The notes under the pieces were generated by a model. The model searched no databases and had not been told where the DNA came from. It saw only the letters and a list, made by a program, of their open reading frames with translations. Below, one piece after another: positions 42,958 to 51,933 of a DNA stretch of 64,000 nucleotides. The position numbers and the translations under genes were made by a program. Position 1 is the first letter of the stretch. Each line of letters begins with the position of its first letter. This DNA is from Cupriavidus necator A5-1 (GTDB taxonomy: Bacteria > Pseudomonadota > Gammaproteobacteria > Burkholderiales > Burkholderiaceae). Location: assembly GCF_000744095.1 (NCBI RefSeq), contig NZ_JQLI01000001.1, positions 4,526,001 through 4,590,000 on the forward strand. Direction: 5' to 3'.

Positions 42958-43656
42958 ATGGCCACCTTGCTTTCCCGCCTGGGCGCGCGTGCGCTGTATT
43001 GCCTGGCCGGCGTGGCATTGCTGGCCAGCGGCGGCTGCGCGCTGGTGCCGCGCGAGCCGCTGGTGCAACTGCCCACCAGCGCGCGCGCCGAGCCGCGCCC
43101 GATGGGGCCGGCTTCCGGCTCGATCTACCAGTCCTCGTACGCCGGCAATCCGCTGTTCGAGGACCGCCGTCCGCGCAACGTGGGCGACATCCTGACGATC
43201 TTGATTACCGAGAACGTCAACGCCAGCAAGAATTCCGGCACCAACACCAGCCGCACCGGCAGCGGCGCGCTGGCGTTCGACGCGGTGCCGCGCGCGCTCG
43301 GGGGGCTGTTCGGCGCAAGCCAGAACGCCAACATGAACGGCGCCAATACGCTGAAGGCCAGCGGCGGCGCCAGCGCGGCCAATACCTTCAACGGCACCAT
43401 CACCGTGACAGTGCTGGAAGTGCTGACCAACGGCAACCTGGTGGTCTCGGGCGAGAAGCAGCTCGCCATCAACCAGGGCGCCGAATTCATCCGCTTCTCG
43501 GGCGTGGTCAACCCGCGCACGATCACCGGCGACAACGCCGTGCTGTCCACGCAGGTGGCCGATGCGCGCATCGAATACACCGCCAGGGGCGTGATCGACG
43601 AAGCGCAGAACATGGGCTGGCTGCAGCGCTTCTTCCTCAATGTTTCTCCGTTCTGA
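42958..43656 (+). CDS. flgH: Flagellar L-ring lipoprotein FlgH
   Basis: A 232-residue outer-membrane ring protein. The signal peptide ends in a lipobox-like LLASGGCALV. The core is GSIYQSSYAGNPLFEDRRPR, VGDILTILITENVNASK and the C-terminal IEYTARGVIDEAQNMGWLQR. ATG 42958 is used because a ttggagtg site precedes it; an in-frame TTG five codons earlier overlaps flgG. It forms the L ring around the rod. Confidence 0.95.
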   Translation: MATLLSRLGARALYCLAGVALLASGGCALVPREPLVQLPTSARAEPRPMGPASGSIYQSSYAGNPLFEDRRPRNVGDILTILITENVNASKNSGTNTSRTGSGALAFDAVPRALGGLFGASQNANMNGANTLKASGGASAANTFNGTITVTVLEVLTNGNLVVSGEKQLAINQGAEFIRFSGVVNPRTITGDNAVLSTQVADARIEYTARGVIDEAQNMGWLQRFFLNVSPF

Positions 43657-43663
43657 CCGCGCC

Positions 43664-44809
43664 ATGTCCGCTTCGATGCTCGCGTATTTCCTGTCCCGCC
43701 TGCTGCGCGTGAGCGTGGTCAGCCTGGCGCTCGGCGTGGCCTTCAGCGCCTTTGCCACCGGCGCCAAGGCCGAGCGCCTGAAGAACCTGGCCACGTTCCA
43801 GGGCGTACGCGAGAACCCGCTGGTGGGCTACGGCCTGGTGGTCGGCCTGGACAACACCGGCGACCAGACCATGCAGACGCCGTTCACCACGCAGAGCCTG
43901 ACCAACATGCTCTCGCAGCTGGGGATCACGCTGCCGGCCGGCAAGAACATGCAGCTCAAGAACGTGGCCGCGGTGATGGTCACGGCTTCGCTGCCGGCCT
44001 TTGCGCAGCCGGGCAGCCAGCTTGACGTGGTGGTGTCGTCAATGGGCAATGCCAAGAGCCTGCGCGGCGGCACGCTGCTGATGACGCCGCTCAAGGGCGC
44101 CGACGGCCAGGTCTATGCGATCGCGCAGGGCAATATGCTGGTGGGCGGCGCGGGTGCGTCGGCCAATGGCAGCAAGGTGCAGGTCAACCAGCTGGCGGTG
44201 GGACGCATCGCCAACGGCGCCATCGTCGAGCGCGCGGTCGCGGCCTTCCAGCCGGACGGCGGCGTGCTCAACCTCGAACTGAAGGACACCGACTTCGGCA
44301 CCGCCGAGCGCGTGGTCGAAGCCATCAACCGCTCGATGGGCGGCGGCGTCGCCGCGGCGCTGGACGGCCGCGTGGTGCAGGTGCGCGCGCCGGCGTCGGC
44401 AGCGGCACGCGTGGGCTTCCTGGCCCGCATTGAGAACCTCGACGTGACCCCCGCCAAGGCGGCCGCCAAGGTCATCCTGAACGCCCGCACCGGTTCGATC
44501 GTGATGAACCAGGCGGTGACGGTGGAAGACTGCGCGGTGGCGCACGGCAACCTGTCGGTGGTGATCAACACGCAGCCGGTGATCAGCCAGCCCGCGCCGT
44601 TCAGCGGCGGGCAGACGGTGGTGGCGCCGGTGTCGCAGATCGACATGCGGCAGCAGGGTGGCTCGCTGCAGGTGGTCAAGGCGGGTGCGTCGCTGGCCGC
44701 CGTGGTCAAGGGCCTGAACGCGCTGGGCGCGACCCCGGCCGACCTGCAGACCATCCTGGAAGCCATGCGCGCTGCCGGTGCGCTGCGCGCCGAGCTGGAA
44801 GTGATCTGA
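43664..44809 (+). CDS. flgI: Flagellar P-ring protein FlgI
   Basis: About 381 residues with a signal peptide ending AFATGAKAER. The conserved opening of the mature protein is LKNLATFQGVRENPLVGYGL, followed by VGLDNTGDQTMQTPFT. The middle has KVILNARTGSIVMNQAV. It forms the P ring in the peptidoglycan layer, with help from FlgA. Start codons at 43640, 43664 and 43676 are in frame; 43664 is chosen as it follows flgH by 7 bases. The end is 2 bases before flgJ. Confidence 0.95.
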   Translation: MSASMLAYFLSRLLRVSVVSLALGVAFSAFATGAKAERLKNLATFQGVRENPLVGYGLVVGLDNTGDQTMQTPFTTQSLTNMLSQLGITLPAGKNMQLKNVAAVMVTASLPAFAQPGSQLDVVVSSMGNAKSLRGGTLLMTPLKGADGQVYAIAQGNMLVGGAGASANGSKVQVNQLAVGRIANGAIVERAVAAFQPDGGVLNLELKDTDFGTAERVVEAINRSMGGGVAAALDGRVVQVRAPASAAARVGFLARIENLDVTPAKAAAKVILNARTGSIVMNQAVTVEDCAVAHGNLSVVINTQPVISQPAPFSGGQTVVAPVSQIDMRQQGGSLQVVKAGASLAAVVKGLNALGATPADLQTILEAMRAAGALRAELEVI

Positions 44810-44811
44810 TC

Positions 44812-45852
44812 ATGAGCACGCCACTCCCCCCGCAGGCGGAGCTGACGCAGCGCTTCGCGCTGGATACGCAGGGCTTCGAGGCGCTCAAGCACAGCGCCCG
44901 CAATGGCGCGGATGCCAGCACGCTGCGGGCCGCTGCCAGGCAGTTCGAGGCGGTGTTCACGCAGATGGTGCTCAAGAGCATGCGCGATGCCACGCCGCAG
45001 GAAGGCATCTTCGACAACGAGCAGAGCAAGCTCTACATGTCCATGATGGACCAGCAGCTCGCGCAGCAGATGTCATCGCGCGGGATCGGGCTGGCCGAGG
45101 TGATGGTGCGCCAGCTGGCGCGCGCGGCAGGCACGCCGATGCCGGCCGGCATGAATGCGATGAGCGCGGCCGAGTCGGGCAAGGCCGCGGATGCCGAGAT
45201 GGCGCGCCTGCTGGACAGCCGTGGCGCCGGTGCCATGCCTTCCGACAACGGAGAGCTCGCCGACCTGCCGGCCATCGGCACCATCGTGCCGGGGCAGAAC
45301 TGGAATCCCACGGCGGGCCTGCGCCAGTATCAGCCGCAGTCCTATGCCGACCGCGGCCAGGGTGAAGATTCGCTTGGCCGGCTCCCGGACGACGCGCCGG
45401 CGCATGTCAGCGCCTTCGTGGCCCGCATGGCCGCACCGGCGGAAGCAGCCGCGCGCGCCAGCGGCGTGCCGGCACGGCTGATCGTCGGCCAGGCCGCGCT
45501 GGAATCCGGCTGGGGCCAGCGCGAGATCATGCACGCGGACGGCTCCACCACGTTCAACGTCTTCGGCATCAAGGCCGGCGCGAACTGGAAGGGTCGCGTG
45601 GCGGAGATCACCACCACGGAATATGTCGACGGCGAGCCGCAGAAGGTGAAGGCGAAGTTCCGGGCCTATGGCTCGTATGACGAAGCCTGTGCTGACTACG
45701 CGCGGCTGCTGACGACCAATCCGCGCTATGCGGGGGTGGTGAGCGCGGCATCGGCGGAGGAAGCGGCGCATGGCCTGCAACGCGCGGGGTATGCCACGGA
45801 TCCGGCGTATGGGCACAAGCTGGTGAAGATCATGAAGAAGGTGGCGGTTTGA
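44812..45852 (+). CDS. flgJ: Rod-cap muramidase FlgJ
   Basis: A 346-residue two-domain protein. The N-terminal rod-binding domain (residues 35-110: QFEAVFTQMVLKSMRDATPQ, LYMSMMDQQLAQQMSSRGIG) is followed by a linker and a C-terminal glucosaminidase domain (from about 195; LIVGQAALESGWGQRE with the catalytic Glu near residue 233, and FNVFGIKAGANWKG). It opens the peptidoglycan for the rod. The dual form is usual in beta- and gammaproteobacteria. Confidence 0.95.
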   Translation: MSTPLPPQAELTQRFALDTQGFEALKHSARNGADASTLRAAARQFEAVFTQMVLKSMRDATPQEGIFDNEQSKLYMSMMDQQLAQQMSSRGIGLAEVMVRQLARAAGTPMPAGMNAMSAAESGKAADAEMARLLDSRGAGAMPSDNGELADLPAIGTIVPGQNWNPTAGLRQYQPQSYADRGQGEDSLGRLPDDAPAHVSAFVARMAAPAEAAARASGVPARLIVGQAALESGWGQREIMHADGSTTFNVFGIKAGANWKGRVAEITTTEYVDGEPQKVKAKFRAYGSYDEACADYARLLTTNPRYAGVVSAASAEEAAHGLQRAGYATDPAYGHKLVKIMKKVAV

Positions 45853-45902
45853 GGCTGGGGTATAGCTCCGGCGTCAGCCGTAGCTGACACCGCCTGAACA
45901 AG

Positions 45903-45935
45903 GCTCCCCTCTCCCGCCCGGCGGGAGAGGGGAGC
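45903..45935. repeat. Dispersed palindrome, longest form (copy 4)
   Basis: Sixteen-base perfect arms (GCTCCCCTCTCCCGCC / GGCGGGAGAGGGGAGC) around one C, 50 bases after flgJ and 30 bases before the flgK promoter. It contains the same CCCCTCTCCCGC core as the copies at 28340 and 36247, and probably terminates the flgB-J operon. Confidence 0.85.
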
Positions 45936-45965
45936 AAACCGTCCGCATTCTTCCGCTTCTGCGCC

Positions 45966-45993
45966 TAAAGTCTGCCCCAAACAAAGCCGATAT
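45966..45993 (+). promoter_or_regulatory. Sigma-28 (FliA) promoter of flgKL
   Basis: TAAA, a 16-base spacer, then GCCGATAT: a full -35 core and 7 of 8 at the -10 (consensus GCCGATAA), with a spacer one base longer than usual. It is 63 bases before the flgK ATG and just after the palindromic element, so flgKL can be transcribed late and separately from flgB-J. Confidence 0.7.
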
Positions 45994-46056
45994 CCCCCAC
46001 ATCCACCACCGCCGGCCCACGCCGCGGCAGTCCAACAAAACCAGGGTCATTGCACA

Positions 46057-47979
46057 ATGTCTCTCTTCAGTATTGGTCTTTCCGGCCTGAACACCGCGCA
46101 GAACGCGCTGACGACGACTGGCCACAACTTCGCCAATTCGGCGACCGAGGGCTATTCGCGCCAGAACACGATCGTGGCCTCGGCGGGCGGCCAGTACACC
46201 AGCCAGGGCTTCTACGGCTACGGCTCCAACACCACCACGGTGATCCGCGTCTATGACGAGTTCCTGACCGGCCAGCTGCGCGGCGCCACCTCGGCCAGCG
46301 CGTCGCTGGCGACGTACTCGGACCAGATCTCGCAGATCGACAATTTGCTGGCCGACCAGAAGGGCGGCCTGGCACCGCTGATGCAGAAGTTCTTCGCGGC
46401 GGTGCAGGCCGTCGCCGACACGCCGGCCGATCCGGCCGCGCGCCAGGGCATGCTGTCCGCCGGCCAGGCGCTGGTGGGGCAGGTCCGTTCGGCCAGCAAC
46501 TACTTCAAGCAGCTGCAGTCCGGTGTCAACGACCAGGTAGGCACTGCGGTCACGCAGGTCAATGCCTACACCAAGCAGATCGCCAACCTGAACCAGGAGA
46601 TCACGCGCCTGAAGGCCGCTTCCGGCGGCCAGCCGCCCAACGACCTGCTCGACCAGCGCGACCAGGCCGTGGCCGAGCTGACCAAGCTGGTCGGCGCCAA
46701 GGTGGTGGTGCAGGACGGCGGCACCTACAACGTGTTCGTCGGCAACGGCCAGCCGCTGGTGATGGGCAATGACTCGTACGACCTCAAGGCCGTGCCCTCG
46801 GCAGCCGATCCCAACCGCACCGTGGTCGCCTACACCCTGCCCAGCGGCAGCGTGTATGAAAGCGAACCCGGCGCGATAAAGGGCGGCTCGCTGGGCGGCC
46901 TGCTGCAGTTCCGCACCGAGTCGCTGGATGCCGCGCAGAGCGCCATCGGCCGCCTGTCGCTGGCGATCGGCCAGAGCTTCAATGCGCAGCACAAGCTGGG
47001 CATGGACCTGAACGGCGCCATCGGCACCGACATGTTCACGCTGGGCACCGCCACCGTGCTGCCCAACGCCAACAACACCGCCATCACCACGGTCGCGACG
47101 GCCACGATCAACAACGCCTCGGCACTGACCACCAGCGACTACTCGCTGCACTTCGACGGCACCAACTACACGCTGACGCGCCTGTCGGACAACAAGCAGG
47201 TGGTCACGCCGGTACCGGGGGGCGGGGCGACCTATCCGCTGGCGTTCACCGCCGACGGCTTCACCGTGCAGATCAACGCGGCGATGGGCACCAACGATTC
47301 GTTCACGATCCAGCCCACGCGCAACGCCGCCACCGGCTTCGACATGGCGATCTCCGACCCGGCCAGGATCGCCGCGGCCTCGCCGGCACGTGCCGATGCG
47401 GCGGCCACCAACAAGGGCAGCGGCACCGCCAGCCTGAGCAATGTCGCTCCAGGCTTTACGCTTCCGGCCGGCAAGATCACCGCCACCTTCGACGGCACCA
47501 ACTACGTCTTCACCGACGCCGGCGGTGCGCCGCTGGTGCCGGCGCCGGTGGGCGTGCCCAACGGCAGCAATACCGACTACACCATCAATGGCCTGACGTT
47601 CAGCTTCGGCGGCACGCCCAAGGCGGGCGACTCGTTCACGCTGGGCAGCAATGCCGGCGGGGTGAAGGACAACGGCAACATGCTGACGCTGGCCAAGCTG
47701 CAGAACGCCAAGACCATCGGCGGCGTGTCCAGCTTCAGCGAAGCCTATGCGCAGCTGGTCAACGACGTCGGCACGCGTGCCAAGTCGGTCAAGATCGCCT
47801 CGACCTCCCAGGACAGCATCACCACCCAGATCAAGACCGCGCAGCAGTCGGTGTCCGGCGTCAACATGGACGAGGAAACCGTGTCGATGCTGCGCTTCCA
47901 GCAGCTGTACCAGGCCAACGCGCGGGTCATCCAGACCGCCAGCACGCTGTTCGACACCATCATCGGCATCGGTGCTTAA
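46057..47979 (+). CDS. flgK: Hook-filament junction protein FlgK (HAP1)
   Basis: A 640-residue junction protein. The N-terminus MSLFSIGLSGLNTAQNALTT and HNFANSATEGYSRQNTIVAS and the C-terminus VNMDEETVSMLRFQQLYQAN are standard. The middle (about 330-540) is a Thr/Asn/Gly-rich, strand-forming region with repeated DGTNY (HFDGTNYTLTRLSDN and TFDGTNYVFTDAGG). It joins hook to filament with FlgL and is guarded by FlgN. Confidence 0.95.
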   Translation: MSLFSIGLSGLNTAQNALTTTGHNFANSATEGYSRQNTIVASAGGQYTSQGFYGYGSNTTTVIRVYDEFLTGQLRGATSASASLATYSDQISQIDNLLADQKGGLAPLMQKFFAAVQAVADTPADPAARQGMLSAGQALVGQVRSASNYFKQLQSGVNDQVGTAVTQVNAYTKQIANLNQEITRLKAASGGQPPNDLLDQRDQAVAELTKLVGAKVVVQDGGTYNVFVGNGQPLVMGNDSYDLKAVPSAADPNRTVVAYTLPSGSVYESEPGAIKGGSLGGLLQFRTESLDAAQSAIGRLSLAIGQSFNAQHKLGMDLNGAIGTDMFTLGTATVLPNANNTAITTVATATINNASALTTSDYSLHFDGTNYTLTRLSDNKQVVTPVPGGGATYPLAFTADGFTVQINAAMGTNDSFTIQPTRNAATGFDMAISDPARIAAASPARADAAATNKGSGTASLSNVAPGFTLPAGKITATFDGTNYVFTDAGGAPLVPAPVGVPNGSNTDYTINGLTFSFGGTPKAGDSFTLGSNAGGVKDNGNMLTLAKLQNAKTIGGVSSFSEAYAQLVNDVGTRAKSVKIASTSQDSITTQIKTAQQSVSGVNMDEETVSMLRFQQLYQANARVIQTASTLFDTIIGIGA

Positions 47980-48022
47980 GCAATACAGCCGGCACCCACA
48001 CGGATTCGAGAGGTAAATCACC

Positions 48023-49249
48023 ATGCGCGTTGCAAGCTCCACCCTGTACCAGCAAGGCCTGGCGTCGATGAACTACCAGCAGGGCTCCCTGCTGCATATC
48101 CAGCAGCAGCTCGGCACCGGCCGCCGCATCCTCACGCCCTCCGACGACCCGGTCGGCGCCACGCGCGCGCTGGGCGTGAGCCAGGCGCAGGCCGTCAACG
48201 GCCAGTACGCCACCTCGCGCAAGCAGGCCAATATCGCGCTGAGCGCAGAGGAAAACGCGCTGCAGTCGGTCACCACCATCACGCAGAACATCCAGACGCT
48301 GCTGGTGCAGGCCGGCAACGGCACCATGAGCGACAGCGACCGCGCCTCGGTGGCAACCTCGCTGGAAGGCCTGTACAACCAGCTGCTCGGCCTGGCCAAC
48401 TCCGATGACGGCAACGGCCAGTATCTGTTCGGCGGCACCCGCTCGGGCAGCGCGCCATTCACGCAGAGCACCGGCGCCGGCAACTACATCGGCGACACCG
48501 GTCAGCAGCTGCTGCAGGTCGACGTGGCCCGCCAGATGCCGTCCGGCAACAACGGCCGCGAGGTCTTCATGAGCGTGACCGGCGGCGCCGGCTACGTGGT
48601 CAAGGGCAACAGCGCCAATACCGGCAGCGCCAGCTTCAACACGGTATCCACCACGGATCCGAGCAATGCGCTATACGGGCATTCGCTGCAGGTCACCTTC
48701 CAGGCCAATGGCGCCGGCCAGATGGAATACAGCGTCACCGACCTGTCGGTGCCGGCACCCGCGCCGGTGGTGGCGGGCCCGCTCGCCTACAACTCGTCGG
48801 CACATATCGAAGTGGGCGGGGTCAGCTTCAACGTCACCGGCGATCCCAAGAACGGCGACACCCTGACCATGCAGCCCGCCAGCGAGGCCGGCACCGACAT
48901 GTTCGCCAACCTGCAGACCGTGATTGACACGCTGCGCCAGCCCAACCCTACCCCCAGCAGCCAGGCCAACCTCAACAACGTGCTGGCCACCGCCACGCGC
49001 CAGTTCTCCAACTCGCTCGACAACGTGCTGACGGTGCGTTCGTCGGTGGGCTCGCGCATGCAGGAGCTGGATGCGCTGGATGATGTGGGGACCAACCGCG
49101 ACCTGACGTATTCGGAGACGCTGTCTGGTATCCAGGACCTGGATTATGCGGCGGCGATTACTGAGTACTACCAGCGGCAGACCGCGCTGCAGGGGGCGCA
49201 GCAGTCGTTTATGCAGATTCAGGGGATGAATTTGTTTAAGTATTTGTAA
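48023..49249 (+). CDS. flgL: Hook-filament junction protein FlgL (HAP3)
   Basis: A 408-residue junction protein related to flagellin. MRVASSTLYQQGLASMNYQQ and GRRILTPSDDPVGATRALGV at the N-terminus and GSRMQELDALDDVGTNRDLT with LDYAAAITEYYQRQTALQGA at the C-terminus are diagnostic. Last gene of the flagellar cluster; codon use in its final 60 bases is more A/T-rich, just before the boundary at 49.3 kb. A gagaggta site precedes the ATG. Confidence 0.95.
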   Translation: MRVASSTLYQQGLASMNYQQGSLLHIQQQLGTGRRILTPSDDPVGATRALGVSQAQAVNGQYATSRKQANIALSAEENALQSVTTITQNIQTLLVQAGNGTMSDSDRASVATSLEGLYNQLLGLANSDDGNGQYLFGGTRSGSAPFTQSTGAGNYIGDTGQQLLQVDVARQMPSGNNGREVFMSVTGGAGYVVKGNSANTGSASFNTVSTTDPSNALYGHSLQVTFQANGAGQMEYSVTDLSVPAPAPVVAGPLAYNSSAHIEVGGVSFNVTGDPKNGDTLTMQPASEAGTDMFANLQTVIDTLRQPNPTPSSQANLNNVLATATRQFSNSLDNVLTVRSSVGSRMQELDALDDVGTNRDLTYSETLSGIQDLDYAAAITEYYQRQTALQGAQQSFMQIQGMNLFKYL

Positions 49250-49655
49250 AGGGGCTGCAGGGCTTCGCGGTGCGATGTTGCTGTGCCGGAGTATTAAAGG
49301 CAGCACAGAAAGATCCATAAACCCATCACAACGGACGTCCTTCGCCCGGAAAGCCTTGTGCCATACGGCATGTGACGGGTTTACGTATTTTTTTCGCCTT
49401 GCTCACGCCGCCGTGCCTTCGTGATGTTGTGGTCGTACGTCTCGTTTAGACGGAAATTCGATAGTCGGCACTGCTCCCAATATAGACCCAGAACGCGCGG
49501 GATGAGAACCCCTATTATTCGATCCTAATTCACCTGTGCAGGCAGGTGGAATGTCGCGCGACGTAGGGACATGCTGAGCCGGATTTCAATAGATCTGACG
49601 GTCAGCGAAGTTAGTCAAGACTCTTCGTCTTTGTCGGTCCAACAGAGCTTTGACA
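49250..49655. other. Non-coding junction between flagellar cluster and accessory island
   Basis: About 400 bases, clearly more A/T-rich than the flagellar genes, with a T run near 49388. No gene is supported. On the minus strand near 49620-49690 a short frame (…KEKKAVFDQIEHVVSK…) continues the region of the adjacent transposase remnant in another phase and may be part of its decayed 3' end. Confidence 0.4.
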
Positions 49656-50000
49656 CTACGTGCTCAATCTGATCGAACACGGCTTTCTTTTCCTTAGGTC
49701 CCCTGCCAAGCGATCACTCCTACCGGGCAGGAAATGCAAGATCAGTTTGCCCTGCATGCTGGCAATGTAGTCCTTGACGATGGCTTTTTTATGCGCTGGC
49801 AATCCGTCGACGATCAGATGCACCGCCTTCATTCGATTGAACATCAGCTTCTTGAGCAGCGTGACGAACAACTCGCCGCTGAGCCCGCCTTCGTACGTGG
49901 CAAACCAGAATGCTCCCTTCGCATTGACAGCGGACGCCGCACTCATGCTTTGCCGCTGGCCCGGCCGCTCGACAACGGGCGCCGTCGAGCGTTCATTCAA
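49656..50000 (-). pseudogene. IS630-family transposase remnant
   Basis: The frame encodes RQSMSAASAVNAKGAFWFAT, LSGELFVTLLKKLMF and HLIVDGLPAHKKAIVKDYIA, which is the middle of an IS630-type DDE transposase with its second Asp. The catalytic final block (…LPGYAPDLNPDE… in relatives) is broken: LHFLPGRSDRLAGDL runs out of frame. The N-terminal third is also missing. It is a dead relic that marks the left edge of the accessory region. No clean terminal repeats were identified. Confidence 0.7.
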
Positions 50001-50043
50001 CCAAGGCGTATGGCGGAGTGAGTGGGCAGCTAACGGGACGGAA

Positions 50044-51699
50044 TTAACTGGCGGTCAATTCCGTGATGGCCTCCCGGCTTCGCGCCAGCTCGCGCAGGCG
50101 GAACTTTTGAATTTTGCCGGTTCCCGTCTTGGGTAACGCCCCATATACGACCCTGACGGGGCACTTGTAATGGGCCAGACGGCTGCGGCAGAATGAAATG
50201 ACCTCCGCTTCGGTGGGCGCTACTACGCCGCTCTTGAGTTCGATGAACGCACATGGCGACTCTCCCCATTTAGCATGGGGTTGTGCCACTACTGCGGCAA
50301 TCAGTACGGCAGGATGCTGGTGGAGGACGTCCTCGACCTCCACCGAGGAGATATTCTCTCCACCGGAAATGATGACGTCTTTCGACCGATCAGTGATCTG
50401 GACGTACCCATCTGGATGCACGACCGCGAGGTCACCGGTGTGGAACCATCCGCCACCGAACGCTCTCTCGGTAGCTTCGGGGTTTTTCAGGTAGCCCTTC
50501 ATCACGATGTTGCCGCGCAGAAGCAACTCACCCTGCGTCTTTCCGTCCCAGGGAACGAACTCCATCGTGTCCGGGTCGGCCACACAGAGGCCTTCGAGGC
50601 CAGCGGCGCGATTGCCCTGACGGGACATGAGCCGGGCTTTCTCGTCTCCGGATTTTTCGTTCCATGCTGGATTGGCGTACGAACTCACCGGTGTGCCGGA
50701 CGCTTCTGTAATGCCATAGACGTGCTCGACGTCAAAGCCCTGCTCCAGCACCGCTTTGAGTACGCTTGCGGGCGGAGGCGAGCCAGCGGTCCGAATGCGT
50801 ACAACGTGCGAGAAGGGTCGGCGTTCATTCTGCGTCGCGGAGGCAAGCGACGCGAGCACGATCGGCGCGGCGCAGAAATGATCCACCCCGTATGCCTCAA
50901 CAGCACTGAAGATGTTCGCCGCAGTCACCTTGCGCAAGCAAACATGCGTACCGGCGGCCGCCGTGATCGCCCATGCGAAGCACCAGCCGTTCGCATGGAA
51001 CATGGGAAGCGTCCAAAGGTACTTCGGCGCTCGCGGCATTCCCCAGTCGGTCAACTGCAGCATGCTCATGAGGTAAGCCCCACGATGACTGGGCACCACG
51101 CCCTTGGGGTCAGACGTCGTGCCGGAGGTGTAGTTCAGGGCGATCGCATCCCACTCGTCCTCAGGCCAGACCCCACGGAAGTCGGCGTCTCCTTCGCGCA
51201 GAAACTGTTCGTACTCAAGGGCGCCGATCTGTTCCCCTTCTGGGGCCAGCGCGTCTGCAATGTCGATGAGCAGCGGCGCGTTCGGCAGGCCTTGCAAGGC
51301 CTCGGCGGCCAGGGTCGAGAACTCCCGATCCACAAACAAGACCTTGCATTCCCCGTGCTTGACGATAAACCGGACGCCGTCGGCATCCAACCGGCAGTTG
51401 ATCGCGTTCAGCACAGCACCGCTAAGCGGAATGCCATGATGGGCCTCCACCATCGCAGGCGTATTGGGGGCCAGGATCGACACAGTGTCCCCGCGGCCGA
51501 TGCCGCGCCTGACAAGCGCGCTTGCCAGTCGCCTGCATCGCTCCCTTGTCACATTCCATGATTGTCGCAGTGACCCATGAACGATGGCCGTGCGGTCCGG
51601 ATATTGATCGGCGCATCGATCAAGAAAATGGAGTGGGGTGAGCGGCACGTGATTCGCGGCACTACGTTCCAGTCCTACCTGATAGATGTTCGTGTTCAT
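50044..51699 (-). CDS. AMP-forming fatty/medium-chain acyl-CoA synthetase
   Basis: A 551-residue ANL-superfamily ligase that makes an acyl adenylate and then an acyl-CoA. Motifs are NYTSGTTSDPKGV (the usual Gly is Ser), HVYGITEASG, WFHTGDLAVVHPDGYVQITD, RSKDVIISGGENISSVEVED and the catalytic Lys near the end in PKTGTGKIQK. The start 51699 (MNTNIYQVGLERSAANHVPL) has a caggagac site; a longer frame exists but is unsupported. It is divergent from the nitroreductase/transporter operon. The substrate is unknown; the family takes medium- or long-chain and aryl acids. Confidence 0.9.
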   Translation of the reverse strand: MNTNIYQVGLERSAANHVPLTPLHFLDRCADQYPDRTAIVHGSLRQSWNVTRERCRRLASALVRRGIGRGDTVSILAPNTPAMVEAHHGIPLSGAVLNAINCRLDADGVRFIVKHGECKVLFVDREFSTLAAEALQGLPNAPLLIDIADALAPEGEQIGALEYEQFLREGDADFRGVWPEDEWDAIALNYTSGTTSDPKGVVPSHRGAYLMSMLQLTDWGMPRAPKYLWTLPMFHANGWCFAWAITAAAGTHVCLRKVTAANIFSAVEAYGVDHFCAAPIVLASLASATQNERRPFSHVVRIRTAGSPPPASVLKAVLEQGFDVEHVYGITEASGTPVSSYANPAWNEKSGDEKARLMSRQGNRAAGLEGLCVADPDTMEFVPWDGKTQGELLLRGNIVMKGYLKNPEATERAFGGGWFHTGDLAVVHPDGYVQITDRSKDVIISGGENISSVEVEDVLHQHPAVLIAAVVAQPHAKWGESPCAFIELKSGVVAPTEAEVISFCRSRLAHYKCPVRVVYGALPKTGTGKIQKFRLRELARSREAITELTAS

Positions 51700-51933
51700 G
51701 CGTTGTCTCCTGCTGGTTTTTGCGGCTAGCGGACTACTTTCGTCAGCGAATGATATTGAGGCGTGACGATACCGCCCAAGGCTTGCGAACAATGTCTCGC
51801 ACAAGACAATGCGGCGCGAAGAACAGCCGCAGCCATCGGATCCGATTGTCGCCTACATGACAGTGAGCAACGACAGCCGGCACTACGCTCCTTCCCACAA
51901 GCTCGTGTGAGTTGTTGAGAAGAGGTAGCGAAA

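Noticed and set aside
45874..48042. Very long open frame on the minus strand opposite flgK
   Set aside because: It is the antisense shadow of a clear flgK gene in GC-rich DNA. Its translation is rich in Arg, His, Gly and Val with no domain.
50275..51561. 428-codon plus-strand frame opposite the acyl-CoA synthetase
   Set aside because: The minus-strand frame carries all ANL ligase motifs, so the plus-strand frame is a shadow.
51792..51807. TGTCTCGCACAAGACA considered as an operator for the Crp-type regulator
   Set aside because: The arms match only partly (TGTCTCGC versus TGTCTTGT) and no second copy was found near other island operons.
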